Below the pieces are notes generated by a model. The model saw nothing but the letters and a program-made list of their open reading frames with translations. It was not told the origin of the DNA and searched no databases. A stretch of DNA of 64,000 bases from positions 2,542,001-2,606,000 of the forward strand of contig JANATF010000005.1 in NCBI GenBank assembly GCA_029449245.1, given 5' to 3'. The DNA is from Mortierella alpina (lineage: Eukaryota; Mortierellomycota; Mortierellomycetes; Mortierellales; Mortierellaceae). Shown in pieces: positions 22,512 through 35,685 of the stretch (the stretch's first letter is position 1; each line of letters begins with the position of its first letter). The translations under genes were made by a program, and so were the position numbers.

Positions 22512-25500
22512 GAGGACAAAGGAAAAAAAAACAACAAAATACAAAGGAAAGCGAATGCAGAGTACAATGGCAAGCGACGGATGGGGACACACAGGAGGGA
22601 TTCAACGACCGCGAGAAGCAGGCCAGCAACGGGAGAGCCGTGCTGAGGCAGGAAGGAATGGTGGAGGTCGAGTGCGAGAGGCGAGAACAGTGTGTGGGAG
22701 TCCTGTGGAGGTGTGCAAAGGTATGTCGAAAGAGTGGAAAGCAGAAGAGAGAAAAAAAAGAGAGAAAAAAAAAAAGGTCAGACGAGGAAGAGGTCAGAAA
22801 TGGGTTTGGGACATCCTAGTTTATATATATAAGAACTGGAAAGGGGCAAACTGTGTGTGTTTTCTTTCCGGTCCTCCTTGATGTCTGCTGCATGTTCCAA
22901 ACTACTCGCTGCACTCTATGCGAGCTGGACTTGGACTCGACTGCAGACGATGTTTTCCTGGCCTGTACGCTTGGTAGCAACAACATGCAGCGACGGCTCT
23001 ATCTCTTGTTGAATGCAGTAGCCCCAGCCTTGTATTGCCCAGCGTACAGTGCACAGTGTAGTCTCTCGACATGCGACAAGAGGATGCTATGTCTTGGTGT
23101 GTATGTTCCGACGCTTGCGCGCAAAACTCGTCTCTTTGATTGAATTGTGTTGCTTGCGTCGTGCGTGTTCGTGTTTGCTGTGGTTGCCCTTTCTCTCTTG
23201 TTCGGGCCATTGTTCTTGGTCTGCTGGCTCTTGGCTCATGGATGCTGTCTGTGTTGGTTGCACAAAACGCCAACTGCGGGAGCTATCCTCCCTGCCTCGT
23301 TCTCGAATCTTTTCCTCATGTCACTGTGCTGGCACCACACATAAAAGACCGAGTCTCACTACAGGGCTGGTGGCAAGCAAAGGGCCAATGCAACGCATCT
23401 CCAACAAGGAAAACCGTCTCAGGAGCAAAGAGAATTTCTTAGGAGTGTAGCCCTGTTGCCTGTCCATGTGCATGGGCGTCGATTCAATCGAGGCATGCGT
23501 GTATTGTATGTGAATGTGAACTAGTTTGTTTTGTCTAGTCCAAGAGAGAGCGTGTGTTGTGTGTATTGTCGCCTTTCCTTGCGTCCCTGCCTGTCTCTAG
23601 GCATCATCGTCGTCATCTTTCTTCCTTCCTCCCCCTTCCTCCCCCCGCTGCATCTCACGAAACCCCTCGCAGAGGTGCATGGAGATAGCCACATCGCCCT
23701 TCTTTAATCTTTTGTGGCCATACCATGCTTTTTGATCCAGAGCTACTCGGCATCGTAGTCATAATTAATGGACGTTGCAAATTGTCAAGGAATAGAAACT
23801 TTAATTCGCATCATGGTATTCTATTTTTCTGGCGCTCATTTTCTCTGTCCCATTGACCTTCTTCGCCCATTGCCTCTCTTCTCATCCGCCCATTGATATT
23901 CTTACTCTCGCATGCTCTCTCCCTCAGTTATTTGCTCTGCTTTATTTATTTTTTTCTACTCTGCTTTCAAATCAGTTTATAGCAGATCTAGATGGAGGTA
24001 TGAGCGAGAGACAGAGTCAGAGAGAGACTGCATGCAGACAATAACAACATCCAAGAGGTGGTACAACACGAGTTTGGTCTCGCAATCATTTGCGCCTTAT
24101 TGCATGTTGGTCATGTCAGCATTGAGCCTTGTTTCGTCCTCCTTAGAGCAAGAAAAAAAACTCAGCACTAGTAGACCTTGACTACACCGACCTTGTATTT
24201 TGTTGCCCGCACCATTGTGCACCCATCGCCTTTGTAAAGTTCCTCAGAAATATCATCATTCACTCCTCATAATTCCCATTCAACTCGAACTAAGGACACT
24301 AGCTTTTCACACTATAGGCTATGGTCGTCGTAGTGTCACAAAAGAGTGAACGTGCTTGCACCCATCCAGCAAAATAGTGGGATGAGTCCACACATTAAAT
24401 CGTCTGAATTTGAATAGTTCATATTTTCGGGGTCATCTATGCGCAATTGCGTTGGGATCTATCCCTCGATGCTGCAGCACTGTGGTTAAAAAAACAAAAA
24501 AAAAAGAGTCTTATTTTCTTTGCGTGTATGTCTGTATACGGTCAAGGACGTACATTGCAGACATGATGGACCTTTAGGAAATGGGGCTCCGTTTTGCCCG
24601 ATCCTTGCATGCTCTCGTTTTTTTTTCCTGTTTGCCTTTTTTTTTTTCGTCATTTGAACGGCCCAAAAAGTGAAAAAAAAGGGCGATGGAAATTGAAAAC
24701 GGACACGGAGAAAAAAAAGAATCACTTGAGTCTTTGGCCTTTGCTCGCCAAGAGCTATTTCATGCAACTTCCTAGCGGCCGATCAGATCGTTAACGTCGT
24801 TGAAGGAGAATGTGTGTAATTATTTCGTTTATGGGACATTTGGCTCTCTCTCTCACTCTCATCGTAGAAAAAAAGAGCTCTGTAGTCCGTAGTCGTCGGT
24901 GTAGTTTATCCTTCAAAAATACGATGTCACTCTCAACCATGTGGAAGGAACTAATTCTGGAGACACAAAGAGCCGATGATGATGACTAAAGAGCTGGGAT
25001 TACCCGGCACACTAAAAGCATGGCACTTCTTTAGAGCTTAACTATTATTTTCCTTCTAAGCCAATGGCTTGCAAATGGCAGTACAGTAGTACTCTGCATT
25101 AGCCTACGGATCGGCAAAAGTTCAGCCAATGCGCCCAGGTTGATCAAGACCGGAGTGCTCATGGCCTTCTCAGATCTTGAACAATTTACGGGTGATGTTT
25201 ACAGGCGATCTCTCTCTGTCTCTCAGAGACCTTTGAAGATACGAGTGAGCGCCTAGCATTTAGCACCCAAACGTCTTTTTTTTTGAGTGCGCTCTAAAAG
25301 GTAGCCCGTCGACTTCAGGATATGAACAGTATGCGCTAAAATCATGGCGATGACTTGTGTTGCTCCTGCCTGAGGTGCATTTTAGTCTCGTACCACAAGC
25401 ACAAGGGGTGCGCCGCGCGCGTTGTTTGATGACCATGCATGTGCAGCTAACAATCTATAACATGTACAGTGCTGTACATGAGCTTGACCCTGATCTCCGG

Positions 25501-25768
25501 CACGAAAGACCCATAACGGACACGTATTTCCCACCAGAAAAGGAGTTTAACGCCTTCTGCCTTGCCATGAGTCCCCCTTTCCGTAGAGACTACTTTTTTT
25601 GCATGCATCGACAATGTACTGTATTCATGAATAAAAAAATGGAATGTGTGATAATCACACTTGCAGTCCAATTTTGGGCTGCAAACCAGCATGCGTTTGT
25701 AGACTGTCAGGACCATGGACCCATTAGCACATCAGGAACGTGCTTGATGCGCTCTTTCGCGCTGCCGT

Positions 25769-25792
25769 GTACATGTACATGTACATGTACAT
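25769..25792. repeat. Self-complementary TGTACA repeat
   Basis: The hexamer tgtaca recurs about four times in a row (acatgtacatgtacatgtac), so the run is its own reverse complement. Two more copies occur at 25460-25480 in a small inverted arrangement. Confidence 0.85.
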
Positions 25793-25982
25793 GAGTATTT
25801 TGAAGGGGACAGAAGGGTTCTATGGTGTAATTTCAGTCTAGCATCGTTTCAGCTTGATGGACACAGTAAATGGATCAAAAAGATAAACCTTGAGTCCATC
25901 CATTGCTTGTCAAAAGGTAGTTTTATTTCGACCCTGCCCTTGGACATCCAACTAGCTCTCACTCTCTCTCTCTGTTTGCTGC

Positions 25983-27389
25983 CTATACAACGCCTTCCAA
26001 GCAATGGCTTTTGCGGTACAGGATATCATAATGACCCGGCCGGTAAAGAAGGACCAGGGGTGGCATGTAAGGGGGTGTGTCCGGTAGGAAGGGCAGGAAA
26101 TTGACTTCCTCCGCGCTCTCGTTGCCGCTCAGGTAAGCGACCTCCACGGAAACGCGCGTCGCCTTGGTCAGGGCAATCAACATCATCTCCTCGGACTCCC
26201 GGCCCATGGCCTCGACGTGCATGGAGCAATACTCATCCATAGTCTGGCCAAACTCCAAAAAGGGTGCATAGTCCTCCTGATGGGTCTTGAGGTAAGCCGA
26301 GGCCACGAGTCGGAAATGCATGACGATCGAGTTGGAGACCTCATCGTTTTGAAACGTGTCCAGCAACTCTTCGGCTGTATAATGGACCAGGTTCTGGAGC
26401 GTCTCGAGCGTCAACTGGTAAAAGTCCTCGAATGCCAATGGCTCAAATTGAGCTGCCAACAGCAGATCTTTGGTGTCCTCGATCGCCTTCAGAGCTTGCG
26501 CATGCAACTCTGGTTTGCTCTTGGCCAACATAACCCTCTCGAACCAAGCGAACGCAAATGCTGTATGAGTGGTGAGTGCAAAAAAGAAAAAAAAAAGAAT
26601 CGGGGGTTCAGCCCTATGTTAATAAGCCTGTGTCCATGAGCTTTCTCGTTCCTTGCCCTAGATGTCCAGAGCACACGCGAAAGATAGGCCTGTTTTCTCA
26701 GTGCGAATACCTCGATAGAAGCAATTGCCTAGCAGAGAGAAAGAGAAAGGCACACCAACGTACTGTTAGCACATTTTTGCTCACCGCTCAGGAATTCTTC
26801 TCGCAATAGTATGGTACAAGAAAGAAAAACGTCTTCCTACCGTCACCACGCGAACGCCGCATCCTGTCATGTGTGTCGGCCAGGTTCTATTGCAGAGGAA
26901 AGGTATTATGGTTATGACCCTTGTTTCGTAAGGAACTCCAACCAGGGCCAGGATAGAACCAGAAAAAAAACTTTGCCCGAGGACAATTGATACCCACGCA
27001 TACACACACACACACGAGAAAGGAACACAATCGCCGGACTTAGAAACACTCACCAAGATCTTATTCCTAAACGCGGCGCTGCCATTCTCGTATTCCTTCT
27101 CAAGCTCGGTCAGGTCTTCAGAGACATCCACCAAAGGGTGTGCATTCGCCTCTTCGTCCTTGATGGCCTGCATTTGCGTCAGAATCTGCTCATCCGTCAG
27201 CTGTACTTGGTCTTGGCCCACATTCTGAGCTTGACTGTGTGACACTGTTGCCGTAGTCGAGCTTTGTTGTGTCCCTGGCGCGCCGGTAGCGGTGGTGGTG
27301 GTGGTGTTGCTGGCGACCGAGGCAGCTGGGGCAACTGCTGGGGGAGCAGACGTCTGCCCAGGCTTTCCGGTTGATTCCTGAGGTTGCAT
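25983..27389 (-). CDS. OTUB1: Otubain-type deubiquitinase (OTU, peptidase C65)
   Basis: Four exons in transcript order are 27054..27389, 26841..26886, 26711..26728 and 25983..26560. They give 325 residues in phase. The first 75 residues are Ala/Thr/Gln-rich and disordered. The otubain fold follows: a helix with EDLTELEKEYENG, then MRRSRGDGNCFYRAFAFAWF, HFRLVASAYLKTHQEDYAPF, MDEYCSMHVEAMGRESEEMM, and a final LLYRPGHYDILY. The catalytic triad is visible as D127, C130 and H310. Otubains remove ubiquitin chains (human OTUB1 prefers Lys48 linkages) and inhibit E2 enzymes. Exon 3 is only 18 bases and encodes the catalytic Cys. The gene runs in the same direction as SAC1, 272 bases downstream of its stop. 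Confidence 0.95.
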
Positions 27390-27660
27390 TGTAAGATGTG
27401 TTTGGAGAAGAGAATGGGGGGAAAAGTGAAAGAGTGGGAGCGCCTTGCATGTGCAAAAGGAAGGATGCCATACGTCAATTGCACCTGCCTGGAAATAGAT
27501 ATTGGAAAGGAAATAGCTCTACCCTGCTTCGCCCTCCCCCAGATCTCGTCAACAGCAGTGGACCATGAATGTTCAAAGCGTTTATGTTAGATATGCGTTG
27601 GGCCAGGATCGCGCTTATGATCGCATCTCAACCCCGTTACTAAAGAAAACTCAAGACTGT

Positions 27661-30621
27661 CTATGCCTTCTGCACATAGGGCAGGGGAACAAGTCTTGGC
27701 CAGTTCACGTAGTGAACTCCGTTGGCGACAATATACTTGAAGACATACGTGATGATGGCGAGCCAGAACGAGGCAAACAAGATCACCACGGTGCTAAGCG
27801 AATCTAGAAGACGTCCGTCCCATTGAGCAGTTTGGAATGCCTTAGTAAACCGCGCATACAATCATTCCACCTAGCTTACAGCTGAAAATTCCTTACCTTC
27901 AGGCACGATAATAGCGGCAGCAACCATGGCGGCGCCAACCAGCAGAACCACAGGCAGAGCTTTGATTTGCAGCGGCCGGTTGTCCACCAAGGGGTACGCT
28001 CCGGTCGCATTGACCTCGTACTGCAGGAACAGGTCGTACGCGTCCTGGCGGTTTCCATCCAGAAAGTTGTTCTTGACGTAACGAACGATCGAGTTCTGGA
28101 GATCCTGAAGGGCTCCTGCCTTGGTACGGTTGCCGGTTCTAATCCGAGGCCGAGAGTAGTCACGGTTAAGAAAAACAATATTCAGACATCAAATGTCGCA
28201 TCTTCAGAGGAGCTGTCTAGTGAAAATACTGGGCTTCCAACTTTACCTGGTAAAGTCGGTCTTCAATGCCCCGGTACCAGAGTACGCGCAGCTCACAACA
28301 TCGGCATTGTCTGCCCAGACTACCACGACGGAATATAGAACGGTATTAGTGGTGAGTGGCAGCAAGTCCTTGACAAAGACAATCCCCGTTGCCATGTGCG
28401 CCACGAAATCATATTCAGACAGATCAGATTTTGCCAGTCGATGAAGAAATCTTACCATTGCGGAAAAGGAACTCAAAGTCAGTAAAGTTTTCAAACTTGT
28501 CATCGTTGCCCAGAATACCGATATCGCGGAGCTGGCAATTCAACGCCCAGCGCGACACAACAGACTGTACAACGTTGGTCCTATCCAGGCAGTCCATGCA
28601 GTTGGTACGGACAATGGAGGTCTGCTTCTGGGAGACCTTCTCAAGTCCATCCTTGCTGACGTTTGCTTTGAAGTATCTATTATGATAATAACACCACATA
28701 CAGCATTAGCAAAGGGTCAACAAGAGAGTGAGAGTGAGTGCGCTTAATTCTTGACGTGCCACGACTTACCCCTGAGAGAGAAGCTCCTCGTGAAAGTGGT
28801 CCAGCAGAAGGGACACACGGTGCCATCTCATCTTGCTGCACTCGTGATGGAAATCAAAATGGTGGTACTTAACGTCCGGGTCATTGAGGAGCTCGATATG
28901 CTTCTGGAAAGCAACGCCCATGGGACCTTCGTATCCGCCTTTGTTGATGAGATTGATAACAAGCTGAGGTCCATAAAGCGACTTTTGCGTCTCAAAGTGC
29001 TTGCGGAACGAGTTTTCCTGAATAGGTTTGAGGCATAAAAGACAGGTGAGAACACTTGCTGGACTCAAAAAGTCGACAATCTTAAAAGCTGCAGAAGAGC
29101 ACCTACAGTCTCCGGGTTCTCAAAGATCTGGAGCTTGGGGGTGTACTTGATGTTGTTGATCTGGGTCCAGTAGATGGGGATAGAACCGCGGGTCTGCACA
29201 TGGGACAAGAAGATCTGACCGCCTGGAAGGGAGGAAGCAGAGCCATCGACACCAGCATCTGCCACTACGATCTGCTCCGTCTCGTTAAAGTTGGACACGT
29301 TTCCGAGAGCGTCCACGCCGCGAGAAAAGTAGCGAGTTCCGGCGCGATGACGTGATCGGCGAGAAAAGAGCGCAAAAGTGAAGGGCTTCTTATTGATCGC
29401 AGACGTTTTGATCTCGGCAAAGCCGTTGACGATGGGCAAGATGAATTTGCTCAACTAGGCGTATTTTACACGTGGCAAAGCGGTTGAATGTCAGTTGCGA
29501 GAAGGCAGCAAGTCATTGAACGTCCATATCTAGCTGTTTTCCAAAGAGATCCAGTCCTTACATCCTGATCCTTGTTCTTAACCGAGTGATCGATGAACTT
29601 TGACTGAAGACGTCTGTTCCAGAAGAACCTCTCGTCAGCCTGCAAGTTCAGCAGAGCGGGGAGGGCGATTAGTGTCATACTAATAATGGAATAGATCGAG
29701 AAACTGTATGATTGCAGCTGTATCCACATACCCGTTCCCAGATAGGCTGCGTGCTATCTTTCAGAGCAGATTGGCGCTGAAGAGTGTGGGTCAACTCGTA
29801 ACCATACGAGAAGTGGAACAGCCCAGACTGGAGATGGGCGTGGAGCAGTGACAGGTACGAAGCTTCCTCTCCGATCTAAAAGGGAAGAGTTGTAGAAGTA
29901 TATACATCAGCGGGCTGTTGTTGGTCATAAACTCGTGCACGATCCCTTGATTCCAGTACGTACCTGAGCCTCGGTCAAAGCCAAGTTGTTGCGGGACAGA
30001 GGAAGCACCTTGTAGTCCTTCACCTTGAAGATATCATGATCCCCAATGCGCCCAATGTTTGTCCGCTCCGTGATGACGACCATGTACTCGCCTAGATTGT
30101 ATATCGCAAGACACTGATCAGTAAGGGAAAGCCTCTGTGAAGGCGTGCGCCATATGACAATGCAAATTTGTTCAACAACACCGTACCAGCAAGCAGACGA
30201 AGGAAGCCGATGACACCAAAGATGGTCATGACCTCCTCGTCTGAAGGTACCTTGGTGGCAGGAGCTGGTAGCGACACGCGGATTTGAAAGCAACAGAAGC
30301 AAAGCAAATTGTAATAAAGGTCAGGGCTTGGTTCATTGTACGCTAAAGCAACGATGTCTTCTTTGCAGTGCATTACAGTTCAAGCGGATTTCGCCAGAGC
30401 CACGCTGAATGACAACATTCTCTGTTGCAGCTGAAGCATCGCTATGGACTGGGACAATAGTGAACGTGTCCGCGCTCGTGTAGCTACGAGGACATAGAAA
30501 GATGGCGAGAAAGAAGGCAAGGTTAGAATGCAGTTGCGGTGCATCAGCCATACTCACGAAACGGAGTGAGTGGAGGAACGACTAGCGAGACTTACAGCTT
30601 GAGAGAGCTGTAGAGGGTCAT
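27661..30621 (-). CDS. SAC1: Phosphoinositide phosphatase SAC1
   Basis: Twelve exons join in phase: 30596..30621, 30377..30483, 30187..30264, 29964..30091, 29732..29875, 29562..29639, 29107..29454, 28770..29017, 28456..28676, 28247..28319, 27897..28138, 27661..27803. They give 611 residues, close to yeast Sac1. The SAC domain shows GVIGFLRLLAG, YMVVITERTNIGRIGDHDIF, GLFHFSYGYELTHTLQ, ADERFFWNRRLQ, RRSRHRAGTRYFSRGVD and the catalytic CX5R motif C412-R418 in RTNCMDCLDRTNVVQS. SGTGALKTDFTRTGNRTK follows. Two hydrophobic segments near residues 540-590 anchor it in ER/Golgi membranes. SAC1 dephosphorylates PI4P and so controls Golgi traffic and sterol exchange at contact sites. First and last exons are short but well supported by phase. 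Confidence 0.96.
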
Positions 30622-31744
30622 GCTGAGTTGACGGAGAGTGGTTATGAGGATGGAAGATGAGGAATAAAGAGAACAGAGAACAGAGAACGATGGATGGACG
30701 GAGGGAAGGAACAACGGATGAGGGATGAAGGATGGAGCATGAAGGACAAAGAAAAGGAGCATATAAAAATAGTCTACTCTATATCAGTGCCACCACAGCA
30801 CATGAAAATGCATTTCATTCTGTTCTTGCTACTGCGAAAGTCGCTTTGTTGAGAGCACATTCCTTGTCGCGCATGTCATGGCCTCCATGTTATCCTGGCG
30901 GCTCTCTCTCTCTTCTCTCGTCCACAGAAGTAGTCTGAGAGGCACTCACGTTGCTCTGCTGCAATGTTCGCGTCTTGCATGTTCCTTCATCGTTCAGCTC
31001 AAGTAGAGGACAGCCCGAAGAAAGGAAGGGCAGATCGCCTGCTTCGTCGTGACCCCTGCGAATGACCAAGCTGTGCACCTTTGCCTGTTCAAACTTTGCT
31101 GGCAAAAGAAGCATTTTCTAATGGCTAAAGTGTCCTGTTCTGCCACCCCGTTCTGCCACAAGGGTACAAAATGAGCACACGGAGAACTGCCCCTTGACCA
31201 ATGTGCCGCTGTTACCCCCTAGAAGCAACATGTGCGAAGACTCAGCGGAAGCATTTTTGATAGCCATGCACCGTTAGACTGGAGAGGAACAGCTGTGGTG
31301 TGTCGCTGGGGTTTTTGTTTTCTATCCAACGTTGCGGCTCGAGTGCACTCCCCCCCCCCCTCCTCCTCCCAAAGTTGAACATTGACTTGAAAACGGCTTC
31401 GTCCCTGAATCGTGCACAGTCCAAGACGTCAGTGATGACGGGTTGATCGCCGGTGGCTTCGCATCTCCACAACCGGCTCGACAGAAATGGAAGGTCCGCC
31501 TCTCGAGGTATATAAAAATAAAAGCGCGCATCCTTTTCCTTTTCTTTTCCCTTTCAACATCCAATCCCCTCCACCACCTTTTTGCTTCTCGCACATCTCT
31601 TGTCGTCGTCGTAAGAGCGAGAAAGAACCCTGCCTTTATCTTCTCCGCTCTCTCCCTTCAATCAATTCAATGCCCCTGTGGTTATTCTAACCCCTGCACC
31701 CTCCCAGCCTCACCTCCTCAGTAACAACCCATACACATCCCATT
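30622..31744. other. Divergent promoter region SAC1 / KGD1
   Basis: The two genes are transcribed away from each other across about 1.1 kb. The left part, near SAC1, is GA-rich with repeated gagaacag and gatgga motifs at 30655-30740. The right part has a TATA box (31509) and a long pyrimidine-rich stretch, both typical of strong fungal promoters. I see no gene. Confidence 0.6.
31509..31520 (+). promoter_or_regulatory. TATA box of KGD1
   Basis: The sequence TATATAAAAATA lies 225 bases upstream of the start codon and is followed by a long C/T-rich tract, an arrangement common in highly expressed fungal genes. Confidence 0.6.
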
Positions 31745-34700
31745 ATGCCTTTCCCATTGAGCTCTTTGGCCCGCGCTGCCGCCAGGCCCATGGCGCGCCA
31801 GTCTGCCCTGCTTATGCGCTCGCCTCTGGTGCGCACCACGGCCCCTGTCGCGACATTCATGTCGATCCGCAAGGCGTCCACTAACGCTGCAAAGGAGGAA
31901 GCTCCCGCTGCCAAGGACGCATTCCTCCAGGGCAACAATGCTAGCTATGTCGAGGAGATGTTTGCTGCGTGGCTCAAGGATCCTTCCTCGGTTCATCTGT
32001 CCTGGCAAATCTACTTCAGGAATCAGTCCAACGGAATGTCCTCCTCCCAGTCATTCCAGGCTGCCCCAACCATTCCCCAGAGCGGCGGCGTCCCCTCTCT
32101 GGTCCCTGGCGCCCAGGTCGGATCCTCGGATGTTATCGACCACTTGAAGATCCAGCTCCTTGTCCGTGCCTACCAGGCCCGTGGCCATCATATTGCCCAC
32201 CTGGATCCTCTTGGAATCAACAAGGCCGACCTTGCTGCAGTCTCCCCCCGCGAGCTGGATCTGACGCACTATGGTTTCTCCGAGAAGGATCTTGATCGCT
32301 CCTTCTCCCTCGGACCCGGTATTCTCCCTGGCTTCCTCGACACTGGCAGCAAGCAGACCCTGCGCGAGATTGTTGACCACCTCAAGACCATCTACTGTAA
32401 GTGTTTGCGTGTAGGGCGCCCTGCCCCTGCGGCCTCTGTGTGTGAAACCCCATTTTGTTTTGGACACGGTTGGCCCAAGATGAGATCATGGCAGGACAGC
32501 GCGTACGCAAACCAGCTCGGACAGCCTGGGAAGGAGCAAAAGGAGATGGACTTGTGCCACGCCCACAACACACATCCCTAGCTCTGTTATTTTTCGCCTT
32601 TCTTTTTTGTCTTTACTGCATGCATCGCTCTTCGCCCTACGGATGGCCTCACATCGTTATCCAACGAGGGCAGTAGAGTGAGCCCCATACGTCCCTCTCC
32701 CAGAGTTACTCGCTCTTCTATACGATGCAGTGTACACTTTTTTTTTATCACTCATGGAATGGTCGCTTCCTTCTCACTCTTCCCTCCTACCTGGTGTTGT
32801 AATTTTCATACTCCTCCCTCCAGTCGTTCGATTGTCCGTTCCGGCAGCCCGCAAATGAGCAGCCTGCCGTTGGCACCTTGCAGCTCAGGGGCAAAATTTG
32901 ACCTTGGCTGGGTTTCTAATATCTATTTTTCTGGGTTTCTTTTGGGTGCTGCCGTTTTTCCTTCGACTCATAGGCGGATCTATCGGTGTTGAGTACATCC
33001 ATATCCCCGACAGGGAGCGCTGCGACTGGATCCGGCAACGCGTCGAGGTCCCCAGACCCTACAAGTACACCACTGAGGAGAAGAGCATGATTCTGGATCG
33101 CATGATCTGGTCCGACTCTTTTGAACGCTTCGTCTCATCCAAGTACCCCAGCGAGAAGCGTTTCGGTCTTGAAGGAGGCGAGAGTTTGATTCCAGGAATG
33201 AAGGCATTGGTAAGCGATTCCCTACTTTTACTCTGTCTCTCTGTCTCGCTGCCTCTCTGTCTCTCTGCCTCTTACATGGCTGGATGCAGCAGCAGCAGCA
33301 TGGGTTGTGCTGTCCCTGAGAGATTTTTCGTTTTTTTGAGAGCAACACGCCCAAACTATAAGCCGTCCCAAATTGGGCTTTCCCCAGCCTCGCTTGTGCA
33401 GGGTGGCTCGCGGGTAATGTGTTGCACCGTTCTCGAACAACCGTATTCACTAGACCCCGCCTCTTGTCTAGATTGATCGCTCGGTCGAGCACGGCGTCGA
33501 GTCCATTGTCATGGGCATGCCCCATCGTGGCCGCTTGAACGTCCTCTCGAACGTGGTCCGCAAGCCTCACGAGTCCATTTTCTCCGAGTTCAGCGGCAAC
33601 TCTGCCCAGGATGGTTTCTCAGGAGACGTCAAATACCATCTAGGAATGAACTATGAGCGCCCCACACCCTCGGGCAAGCCCGTCCATCTCTCCTTGGTTG
33701 CCAACCCTTCGCATTTGGAAGCCGCGGACGGCGTTGTTCTTGGAAAGACCCACGCCATCCAGCACTACATGGACGACAAGACCAGAACGCGCTCGCTCGC
33801 TGTCCTCCTTCACGGTGACGCTGCCTTTGCTGGTCAGGGTGTCGTCTACGAAACTCTTGGATTCATGGACCTGCCTGCCTACTCCACTGGAGGCACTGTC
33901 CACATTGTTGTTAACAACCAGATTGGTTTCACCACCGACCCTCGCTTCGCCCGCTCGACCGCCTACTGTACCGACATTGCAAAGTCCATCAACGCCCCCA
34001 TCTTCCACGTCAACGCCGACGACGTTGAGGCTGTCAACTACGTCCACCAGCTGGCCGCCGACTGGCGCAAGGAGTTCCACACAGATGTTGTCATTGACCT
34101 GGTGTGCTACAGACGTCACGGACACAACGAAACTGATCAGCCCAGCTTCACCCAGCCCATCATGTACAAGGCCATCAACAGCCAGACGCCCGCACTGGAG
34201 AGGTACATTGACCAGCTCGTCAAGGAGGGCTCTTTCAAGACTGAGGAGATCGAGGAGATGAAGAAGCGCGTCTGGAACATCCTTGAGGAGAACTATGCCA
34301 AGAGCAAGGACTACAAGGCAACCAGCAAGGAATGGATGACTAGCTCATGGCACGGATTCAAGTCCCCTGCAGAGTTGGCTTCTGAAATTTTGCCCACCTT
34401 CCCCACCGGCGCTGCTGTCGAGACCTTGAAGCACGTTGGAGAGAAGATTAGCTCCACCCCTCCTGGGTTCAACATCCACTCCAACTTGGCTCGTATCATG
34501 AAGGCTCGTGCCAAGACCATCGAGACTGGTACCAACATTGACTGGGCTACTGCCGAAGGTTTGGCCTTTGGTTCATTGCTTTCGGAGGGCAAGCATGTCC
34601 GTCTAGCTGGTCAGGATGTCGAGCGTGGAACGTTCTCTCATCGCCACGCCGTCCTTCACGACCAGGAGACTGACAAGCTGTACGTGCCCCTCAAGAACCT

Positions 34701-35685
34701 GGGCCACGGCCAGGCCGCCTTCTCAGTCAGCAACTCTTCGCTCTCAGAGTTTGGAGCTCTTGGATTTGAGCTTGGATACTCTCTTGTCAACCCCAATTCG
34801 CTCATCCTCTGGGAGGCTCAGTTTGGAGACTTTGCCAACAACGCCCAGTGCATCATTGACCAGTTCATCGCCTCTGGAGAACAAAAGTGGCTCCAGCGCA
34901 CCGGACTTACGATGTTGTTACCCCATGGCTATGATGGACAGGGACCTGAGCATTCGAGTGCCCGCATTGAGCGCTACCTCCAGATGTGCGATGACCATCC
35001 CAACGTCTACCCCTCTGAGGAGAAGATCTCTCGTCAGCATCAGGACTGCAACATGCAGGTCGTATACTGCTCGACCCCTGCCAACTACTTCCACGCTCTT
35101 CGTCGCCAGATCCACCGCGACTACCGCAAGCCCCTGATTGCCTTCAACTCCAAGTTGTTACTTCGTCACCCCATGGCTCGTTCGACTTTGGACGACATGT
35201 CGGGCGATACCCGCTTCCAGCGTTTCATCCCTGAGGTCGAGGAGGAGAAGCTCGTCAGCAATGACAAGATCAAGAAGCATATTCTCTGCTCTGGACAGGT
35301 CTACTATGCTTTGGTGAAGGCTCGTGAGCAGAACAAGATCAACGACGTTGCGATCTCCCGTGTCGAGCAGCTGAACCCCTTCCCCTATGACCGCGTCAAA
35401 GAGCACAGCGAAAAGTACCCCAACGCCGAGGTTGTTTGGTGCCAGGAGGAGCCCATGAACATGGGTGCCTGGGCACACGTTGAACCTCGTATCCGCACCT
35501 CTCTTCGCGAGACCAAGAGCCATGCCGATAAGGAGGCTCGCTTTGCTGGTCGCGAGCCCTCTGCCTCTGTTGCCACCGGTAACAAGAAGGTCCACTTGGC
35601 TGAGGAGTATGCCTTCCTTGCCGAGGCCCTCACTGGCGAAGCCAGGAAGCCCTCGGATGTGGTTGGAGGTGTCCCCGTCTTCTAA
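31745..35685 (+). CDS. KGD1: 2-oxoglutarate dehydrogenase E1 (mitochondrial)
   Basis: Three exons, 31745..32396, 32974..33209 and 33472..35685, join in phase to give 1033 residues, the usual length. The first 40 residues are rich in Arg/Ala/Ser with few acids, a mitochondrial targeting signal. The E1 N-terminal motif follows ([20 protein letters not shown]). Then come [24 protein letters not shown] (spanning intron 1), [74 protein letters not shown] and [19 protein letters not shown]. It is the thiamine-diphosphate decarboxylase that feeds the 2-oxoglutarate dehydrogenase complex in the TCA cycle. Codon use favours C-ending codons more than the neighbours, suggesting high expression. Intron 1 (577 bases) is long for this window. 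Confidence 0.98.

Larger units (their letters stand above)
22089..25982. other. Long gene-free region with simple repeats
   Basis: The first 800 bases are purine-rich 5' flank of the F-box-like gene with A-runs. The rest has only short frames, none with a recognisable motif or splice structure. The largest, at 25357-25794 on the plus strand, looks spurious. It holds an ACTGGTAG repeat (22474-22511) and a TGTACA run near 25769-25792. I found no RNA gene by eye. Confidence 0.45.

Noticed and set aside
25357-25794. 145-residue open frame on the plus strand
   Set aside because: It ends in a translated simple repeat (Cys-Thr run), shows no motif, and is overlapped by an equally long frame on the other strand.
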